64,000 bases of DNA, taken from assembly GCA_943736015.1 (NCBI GenBank), contig OX031056.1, forward strand, positions 67,545,277-67,609,276. Reading direction: 5' to 3'. The position numbers were made by a program, and so were the translations under genes. Positions within the stretch are counted from its first letter, which is position 1. The number at the start of each line of letters is the position of its first letter. The notes under the pieces were generated by a model. It was not told the DNA's origin. It saw nothing but the letters and a program-made list of their open reading frames with translations, and did no database searches. Origin of the DNA: Tridacna crocea (Eukaryota > Mollusca > Bivalvia > Cardiida > Cardiidae). This document shows positions 60,701 through 64,000 of the stretch, piece by piece.

Positions 60701-63579
60701 GGTGAGTTAAGCAACAGATTTTTTGGTAATATTAGTGAGTTTTGCACCAGACTTTTTGTAATATTAGTGAGTAAACACAATAGTTTTGCAATATACATGA
60801 GTTTAGCTCAAGACTTTTTGTAACATTAATGAGTTAAGCCAATAGTTTTGTTATATTGGTGTGTTTAGCAACAGATTTTTTGTAATATTAGTGAGTTTTG
60901 CACCAGACATTTTGTAATATTAGTGAGTTAACCCAATAGTTTTGTTATATTGGTGAGTTTAGCAACAGTTTTTTTTGTAATACTAGTGAGTTCTGCACCA
61001 GATTTTTTTGTAATATTAGTGAGTTAACCCAATAGTTTTGTTATATTGGTAAGTTTAGCACCAGACTTTTTGTAATATCAGTGAGTTAACACAATAGTTT
61101 TGCAATATACATGAGTGTAGCTCCAGACTTTTTGTAATATTAGTGAGTTAACCCAGTAGTTTTGTTATATTGGTGAGTTTAGTTTTGTTATATTGGTGAA
61201 TTTAGCAACAGATTTTTTTTGTAACATTAGTGAGTTTAGCAGCAGACTTTTTGTAATATTAGTGAGTTTAGCACAAGAAGTTTTGTAATATTAGTGAGTT
61301 TAGCACCAGCATTTTTGTAATATTAGTGAGTTAACCCAATAGTTTTGTTATATTGGTGAGTTTAGCACCAGACTTTTTGTAATTTTGTGAATTGTGATAC
61401 CAATATGAAACAATTCTGGGCTTCAATGACCCTGATGAAGAAGCCTTTTGTTTTGAAAACAGTGAGAAGAAAGAATGCTGGTAACCTGCATTTCATTCCT
61501 TTTCCCACAATGCTTTCTGTCCTTTCAAAGATTGTTATCATCACTTGGACTGAAGATAATTTGTAGTCTGCAAAGGCTTTCAATTTCTAAAATTTGATTG
61601 TTTGGTAAAATTAATACTGACAATTTTTTTTTTTTTTTTTATCTTTTTCAAGAATATGTTGGAAAAAAAGAAAGAAATGAACAGGGCATAAGGCTTAACC
61701 CTTTACCACTCAACAAGATTTTAGACATGTCCGAATTGAAAGCATTTGCTGATGACAGTTTCAATGTGGCATATAATGAAATAATTTTTCTTTGATAGGG
61801 TAGTAAACATTGTGGGAAAAGGAGAAAATGCTGGAAACCAGCATTTTCTCCTTTTCCCACAATGTTTTCCACCCTTCACACATCAAATTCCAAATTTTCA
61901 GTCCCTTTTCTTTTGTCATCTGCAAATGCTTTCACTTTGGACAAGCCTAAAATATTGTCGTTTGGTCATGAGTTAAGTACCTGCAGACAATGAATATCTT
62001 TTGGAGCAACCACCATGGAAGTATTGTTTTAAAGCCATTTTTTATGGTGATGAGCTTGTTTTGCACAGTGTTTTTCCACTTACATGTACATTACTTAAAT
62101 AATAAACCTTGATTGATATTGATTTTAAATTTACCATCTGAAAATATTTTCAACTTCAATTTCATTCACCCTCTTTCTGTTCTTAAAGGGCATATCAGAT
62201 TCACTCCGAGACTTCCCACAACAAATAGAGAACTATATCGGCGAATGCCCATGGGTGACTATGTTAAGGTTATAGTGACGTACAAAGAGGTTTGTCATTA
62301 TATATCATTCATTCTATGTGGAAAGGTGATTTAACTCTTAACCACATGACAAAAATATGGACTTGTCCAAATTGAAAGCATTTGCAGACAACAATGTAAG
62401 CATGGCTCAAATGATGGAATTTGTGTTTGATAGGGTAGAAAACATTGTGGGAATTGATAGTTGTCTGGCCAAGGCTAGCCAATGATAAACAACTAGGTTG
62501 TGAGAATTGATAGTTGTCTGGCCAAGGCTAGACAATGAAAAACAACTAGGTTGTGAGAATTGATAATTGTCTATCCAAGGGTAGACAGTGAAAAACAACT
62601 AGGTTGTGAGAATTAATAATTGTCTGGCCAAGGCTAGACAGTGATAAACAACTAGTTGTGAGAAATGATATTTGTCTGGCAACAGCTGGACAATGATAAA
62701 CAACTAGGTTGTGATAATGTATAATTGTCTGGCCAAGGCTAGACAAAAAAAACAACTAGGTTGTGAGAATTGATAATTGTCTTGCAGAGGCTAGACAGTG
62801 ATAAACAACTAGGTTGTGAGAATGGATAATTGTCTGGCCAAGGCTAGACAATGAAAAACAACTAGGTTGTGAGAAATGATAATTGTCTGGCCGAGGCTAG
62901 ACAAAAATAAACAACTTGTTCTGAGAATTGATAATCAGGCCAAGGCTAGACAATGAAAAACAACAAGGTTGTGAGAATTGATAATTGTCTGACCAAGGCT
63001 GGACAATGAAAAACAACAAGGTTGTGAGAATTTATAATTGTCTGGCCAAGGCTGGACAATGATAATCAACTAGGTTGTGAGAATTGATTATTGTCTGGCC
63101 AAGGCTGGACAACGATAAACAACTACGTTCTGAGAATTGATAATGGTCTGGCCACGGCTGGACAACGATAAACAACTAGGTTGTGAGAATTGATAATTGT
63201 CTGGCCAGGGCTGGACAACGATAAACTACTAGGTTGTGAGAATTGATAATTGTCTGGCCACGGCTAGACAATAATTAACTACTAGGTTGTGAGAATTAAT
63301 AATTGTCTGGCCAAGGCTAGACAATAAGCAGTTCTTCCAACCTGGTTAGATACTGTTGATATGCACAACACTATTTACATGTTCTCTATACTTCACCAGG
63401 CGTTTTGGAGAACCGATGGCAACTCAGGTGAAGTGGTAACCAATGGAGGTTCAAGCCCCTCATCTACCTGTACTTCGGGACCGTTATGTTTGGTGTTCGA
63501 TAAAACTTCAGCCAATGGAAGTCCTGCTCTTGTGGCCTTTCTGGGAGGTAGTCAGGCAATAGAATGGAGACTCATGGAG
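51660..63579 (+). CDS. Flavin monoamine oxidase, 5' eight exons (3' end outside window)
   Basis: Exons 51660-51771, 53958-54045, 56307-56484, 58190-58304, 59471-59628, 60019-60196, 62189-62289 and 63400-63579 join in phase to 1110 bases (370 residues). The N-terminus VVIVGAGISGLAAARYLL is a Rossmann GxGxxG (G10, G12, G15) with the ribose-binding Glu35, followed by DRVGGRT (38-44) and LGAQWVGG. Internal motifs match the MAO/PF01593 fold: ELGLETHKQY, SEWDGMTLETFL, DDAAQEATIKGG, SRKVILAIPPSQIG, YRRMPMGDYVKVIVTYKEAF. Members oxidise primary or secondary amines with FAD, releasing aldehyde, ammonia and hydrogen peroxide. Vertebrate MAOs are ~527 residues, so about 150 residues are missing, including the SGGC-type segment where MAO binds FAD covalently. 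Whether the flavin here is covalent and whether there is a membrane anchor therefore cannot be judged. Substrate is unknown. Confidence 0.92.
51858..52070 (+). repeat. Hairpin MITE in oxidase intron 1
   Basis: Core palindrome intact; both terminal TTAA are lost (end GTTTGGTAAATGAGTAAT). Confidence 0.83.
52357..52472. repeat. Long near-perfect hairpin, ~57-base arms
   Basis: TTCAGTCTGAAGGTGTCTGC... TTCGCATTCA is followed at once by its reverse complement, with two or three mismatches and almost no loop. Outer traces GTGGATGGCATA (52292) and TATGCCATCCA (52471) suggest a larger foldback element of ~195 bp. Confidence 0.88.
52613..52844 (+). repeat. TTAA hairpin MITE
   Basis: CTCTTTACCACACAATCCC to GTGGTAAAGAG; right stem extended by a T run. 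Confidence 0.88.
53005..53155 (-). repeat. Partial hairpin MITE
   Basis: Apex GCTGGTTAACAGC contains TTAA; end GTGTGGTTAAAGTTTAA. Confidence 0.72.
53218..53418 (+). repeat. Hairpin MITE, shortened 3' arm
   Basis: Perfect stem AACATTGTGGAAAAAGGAG; the right arm lacks GTCTGCAAATGC. Confidence 0.8.
53443..53690. repeat. MITE with GATCCATGTCAG hairpin
   Basis: Ends ATCATGCTCTGGCAG and CACAGAGCATGGCTC; inner arms AAAGTTTTGATCCATGTCAG and CTGACATGGGTCAATATTTTT (53580-53640). Sister of 39966. Confidence 0.6.
53958..54045 (+). CDS. Monoamine oxidase exon 2
   Basis: Acceptor GTTTATACAG, donor GGCGG|GTATGA. Encodes DRVGGRTLTVDLKSSTGTDR then WDLGAQWVGG, the second FAD-contacting motif. Ends in phase 2. 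Confidence 0.93.
54058..54270 (+). repeat. Hairpin MITE right after oxidase exon 2
   Basis: Starts 13 bases after the exon 2 donor. TTAA ends are lost; core perfect except at one position. Confidence 0.83.
54707..55332. repeat. Three hairpin MITEs in a row
   Basis: 54707-54935 (+), 54932-55108 (-, stem-deleted) and 55105-55332 (-) share their boundary tetranucleotides (TTAA; then CTAA). Confidence 0.85.
55340..55545 (-). repeat. Diverged hairpin MITE
   Basis: Stem AACATTGTTGGAAAGGGAG; apex CTGGTTTCTAGC; right end GTATTGTATAGTG. Confidence 0.65.
55556..55810 (-). repeat. tRNA-derived SINE, full length
   Basis: Minus strand: head with TAGCTCGGTTGGTAGA (A box) and GGGTTCGATCCCC (B box), ending CTCGGCCA, then the body TTTCTTTCCGAGGATTGGTG as at 36901. 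The tRNA-like part is better preserved here; a functional tRNA is unlikely because the SINE body follows. Confidence 0.82.
55829..55992 (+). repeat. TTAA hairpin MITE lacking the 3' arm
   Basis: Perfect core, then AAAACAAATTTTGTCGTATG joins directly, deleting ~65 bases. Confidence 0.88.
55989..56220 (+). repeat. TTAA hairpin MITE upstream of oxidase exon 3
   Basis: Shares TTAA with the previous copy; apex GATGGAAACCAGC is diverged. Confidence 0.87.
56307..56484 (+). CDS. Monoamine oxidase exon 3
   Basis: Acceptor TATTTTGCAG, donor AAG|GTAAAT. Encodes SQRHIMTLINELGLETHKQY and onward to LDLDRTMKK. The ELGLETxK segment is shared with animal MAOs. A hairpin element begins about 30 bases after the donor. 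Confidence 0.92.
56515..56743 (-). repeat. TTAA hairpin MITE 30 bp after oxidase exon 3
   Basis: TTAA left; right end AAAGGGTTGA. Perfect inner stem around GCTGGTTACCAGC. Confidence 0.88.
56877..56941. repeat. Short hairpin, GTTTCGACTCAGGTCAGCC family
   Basis: CAGGTCAGCCTG / CAGGCTGACCTG inner stem with AAAAGTTTCGACT / AGTTGAAACTTTT outer stem. Confidence 0.75.
57035..57435. repeat. (TA)n followed by a foldback element with CRE-like sites
   Basis: TA run at 57043-57064. AAAATTTTATTAAACGAGTC and GACGAGTTTAATAAAATTTT form an inverted pair, and TATCACATAACATG with GGTTATGTGATAAA an outer pair. Two TGACGTCA-like octamers (ACGTCAAAAGTGACGTCAC) lie at about 57335. Confidence 0.55.
57668..57873 (-). 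repeat. Hairpin MITE, right stem deleted
   Basis: GCTGGTTACCAGAATGTTTTC joins the apex to the distal flank; TTAA at 57870. Confidence 0.82.
58190..58304 (+). CDS. Monoamine oxidase exon 4
   Basis: Acceptor TTTATATACAG, donor GCAG|GTTAGC. Encodes VDRLAAEIDTEQPFSCERAS then EWDGMTLETFLKQSMWIA. EWDxMTxxxxL is a family signature. Confidence 0.92.
58348..58505 (+). repeat. Hairpin MITE, left stem deleted
   Basis: AATTTTTAGTACCAGCATTTTC joins the flank to the right stem; ends GTCTAAAGAGTTAA. Confidence 0.78.
58583..58811 (-). repeat. TTAA hairpin MITE, near-consensus
   Basis: CTCAGTACCATACAACAAT to GTGTGGTAATGGG; the core palindrome appears perfect. Confidence 0.93.
58812..59470. other. Intron 4 of the oxidase, nothing recognised
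   Basis: AT-rich; no repeat or coding frame assigned. Confidence 0.45.
59471..59628 (+). CDS. Monoamine oxidase exon 5
   Basis: Acceptor CTATATACAG, donor AAG|GTTTTC. Encodes EARELFTLAIRGVIGVEVSQ, ISLLFFLTYVQSAGG and DDAAQEATIK, the helical substrate-domain segment of MAO. Confidence 0.91.
59637..59947. repeat. Compound hairpin MITE between oxidase exons 5 and 6
   Basis: Begins nine bases after the exon 5 end (TTAA 59637) and ends at TTAA 59944. A plus copy is fused to the end of a minus copy. Confidence 0.72.
60019..60196 (+). CDS. Monoamine oxidase exon 6
   Basis: Acceptor ATTTAAACAG, donor ATTG|GTGAGT. Starts GGTQQISKIIAGELGDSRVH and ends SRKVILAIPPSQIG: the GG-x-xQ turn and the conserved V-I-x-A-I-P-P strand that returns to the FAD. 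Confidence 0.93.
60233..60465 (+). repeat. Hairpin MITE after oxidase exon 6
   Basis: Starts GCCTTTACCACACAATGACC; stem GGGAAACAGAGAAAATGC has a mismatch; end AAAGGGTTACG. Confidence 0.83.
60466..61385 (+). repeat. Minisatellite in oxidase intron 6
   Basis: About 25 copies of a ~35-bp unit, roughly TTTTTGTAATATTAGTGAG plus TTTAGCACCAGAC. Two variants alternate in places (TTTAGCACCAGAC and TTAACCCAATAG), giving a ~70-bp higher-order unit. Confidence 0.9.
61393..61615 (+). repeat. Diverged hairpin MITE
   Basis: GAAACAATTCTGGGCTTCAA, stem remnants, and end GTTTGGTAAAATTAA. Confidence 0.65.
61695..61975. repeat. Fully palindromic hairpin MITE
   Basis: Both halves are the same half of the element: left arm ATTTTAGACATGTCCGAATT and right arm with GGACAAGCCTAAAATATTG. 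The foldback therefore spans the whole 281 bases between TTAA sites. Confidence 0.85.
62189..62289 (+). CDS. Monoamine oxidase exon 7
   Basis: Acceptor TGTTCTTAAAG, donor GAG|GTTTGT. Encodes HIRFTPRLPTTNRELYRRMP then MGDYVKVIVTYKE, matching I-x-F-x-P-x-L-P and the MG-x-x-x-K-x-x-x-Y substrate-domain strand. Confidence 0.92.
62332..62453 (-). repeat. Left half of a hairpin MITE, cut by a minisatellite
   Basis: TTAACTCTTAACCACATGAC to GAAAACATTGTGGGAA, where it changes directly into the array. Confidence 0.8.
62448..63328 (+). repeat. 53-bp minisatellite in oxidase intron 7
   Basis: About 16 copies of GGTTGTGAGAATTGATAATT, GTCTGGCCAAGGCTAGACAA, TGATAAACAACTA. Each unit contains a small inverted repeat (TTGTCTGGCC / GGCTAGACAA). 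It ends about 70 bases before exon 8. Confidence 0.93.
63400..63579 (+). CDS. Monoamine oxidase exon 8 (last in window)
   Basis: Acceptor TACTTCACCAG, donor GAG|GTAAGT. Begins AFWRTDGNSGEVVTNGGSSP and ends GFx-like ALVAFLGGSQAIEWRLME. The FW-R and cage-forming segment are as in the family. It carries a Ser/Thr-rich loop (SSPSSTCTSGP) relative to vertebrate MAO. Confidence 0.9.
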
Positions 63580-63617
63580 GTAAGTATGTTTAAGCGTTTA
63601 TCAAACCATCTCAAATT

Positions 63618-63795
63618 TATTAACTGCCTGAAAGATGCCTTTGGAAAACGCTGTAAATAAAGCAGAAAATGTTGGAACAACCAGCATTTTCTCCCTTTAC
63701 CTCAATGCGTTCTATCCTTCCAAACACAAATTAAGATTTTTTAGTCATATTTATTTTGTTGTCTGGAAATGGGCCTTCAATTTGGACACATTTAA
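63618..63795 (+). repeat. Diverged hairpin MITE
   Basis: Starts 40 bases after the exon 8 donor; GGAAAACGCTGTAAATAAAG stem, apex GTTGGAACAACCAGC. Confidence 0.68.
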
Positions 63796-64000
63796 CTCTT
63801 TACCACCGAATCCAGACTCTTAACAACCCTGAGAGAGAAGCTTTTTGAAAACATTGTAGGAAAAAGAGAAAATGCTGGTAACCAGCATTAGCTCCTTTTC
63901 CCACAATGTTTTCTACCCTATCAAATACAAATTCCACCACTTGAGCCATGTTTAAATTGTTGTCTGCAAATGCTTTCAATTTGGACAAGTCTATATTTTT
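63792..64000 (+). repeat. TTAA hairpin MITE, cut by window end
   Basis: CTCTTTACCACCGAATCC, near-perfect stem around GCTGGTAACCAGC, then the 3' arm up to GGACAAGTCTATATTTTT. Confidence 0.88.

Noticed and set aside
60466-63328. CRISPR-like arrays (regular repeats)
   Set aside because: Units are contiguous, with no unique spacers; these are minisatellites in an animal intron.

Overview
This is an AT-rich animal (metazoan) nuclear window. It holds two intron-containing protein genes arranged head to head, one probable orphan 3' exon, and an unusually dense load of short DNA transposons. The dispersed ~1.5 kb elements with a terminal hairpin, a (GACG/GTCC)n microsatellite and ~150-bp core repeats, together with tRNA-derived SINEs and abundant foldback MITEs, resemble those of bivalve molluscs. 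The species assignment is inference; nothing here is bacterial.

Genes. On the minus strand, nine exons between 49080 and 28726 encode a homologue of TSEN54, the structural subunit of the tRNA-splicing endonuclease. The splice phases of all nine exons agree and give a 571-residue protein. The first exon (8 coding bases) is the least certain. On the plus strand, from 51660 to the window end, eight exons encode the first 370 residues of a flavin monoamine oxidase (PF01593 family); the C-terminal part lies outside the window. About 2.6 kb separates the two start codons. An ORF ending at 21828 looks like the last exon of an unrecognised plus-strand gene.

Repeats by region. From 1 to 8 kb there are hairpin MITEs and a recent duplication of a 595-bp block. 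From 8.3 to 11.4 kb one Helentron-like (HINE) element is nested in another. From 12.1 to 13.9 kb a Tigger/pogo-like element sits inside a hairpin MITE. From 15.4 to 26.1 kb there are several ~1.5 kb HINE-like elements in both orientations. From 26 to 49 kb the TSEN54 introns hold MITEs, SINEs, two TTAA-flanked ~530-bp elements, two foldback elements, a 2.37 kb element with long repetitive terminal inverted repeats and a 9-bp target duplication, and a 1.73 kb hAT-like element. From 50 to 64 kb the oxidase introns hold more MITEs, a 57-bp-arm hairpin and two minisatellites.

The dominant signal is one family of ~230-bp foldback elements, with at least 60 recognisable copies. They are bounded by TTAA and have ends like CCCWTTACCA and TGGTAAWGRG and a near-perfect central palindrome of about 66 bases. 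Nested copies prove TTAA target-site use, and almost every intron of both genes carries at least one copy. All coordinates and splice sites were read by eye; repeat edges of diverged copies are approximate.
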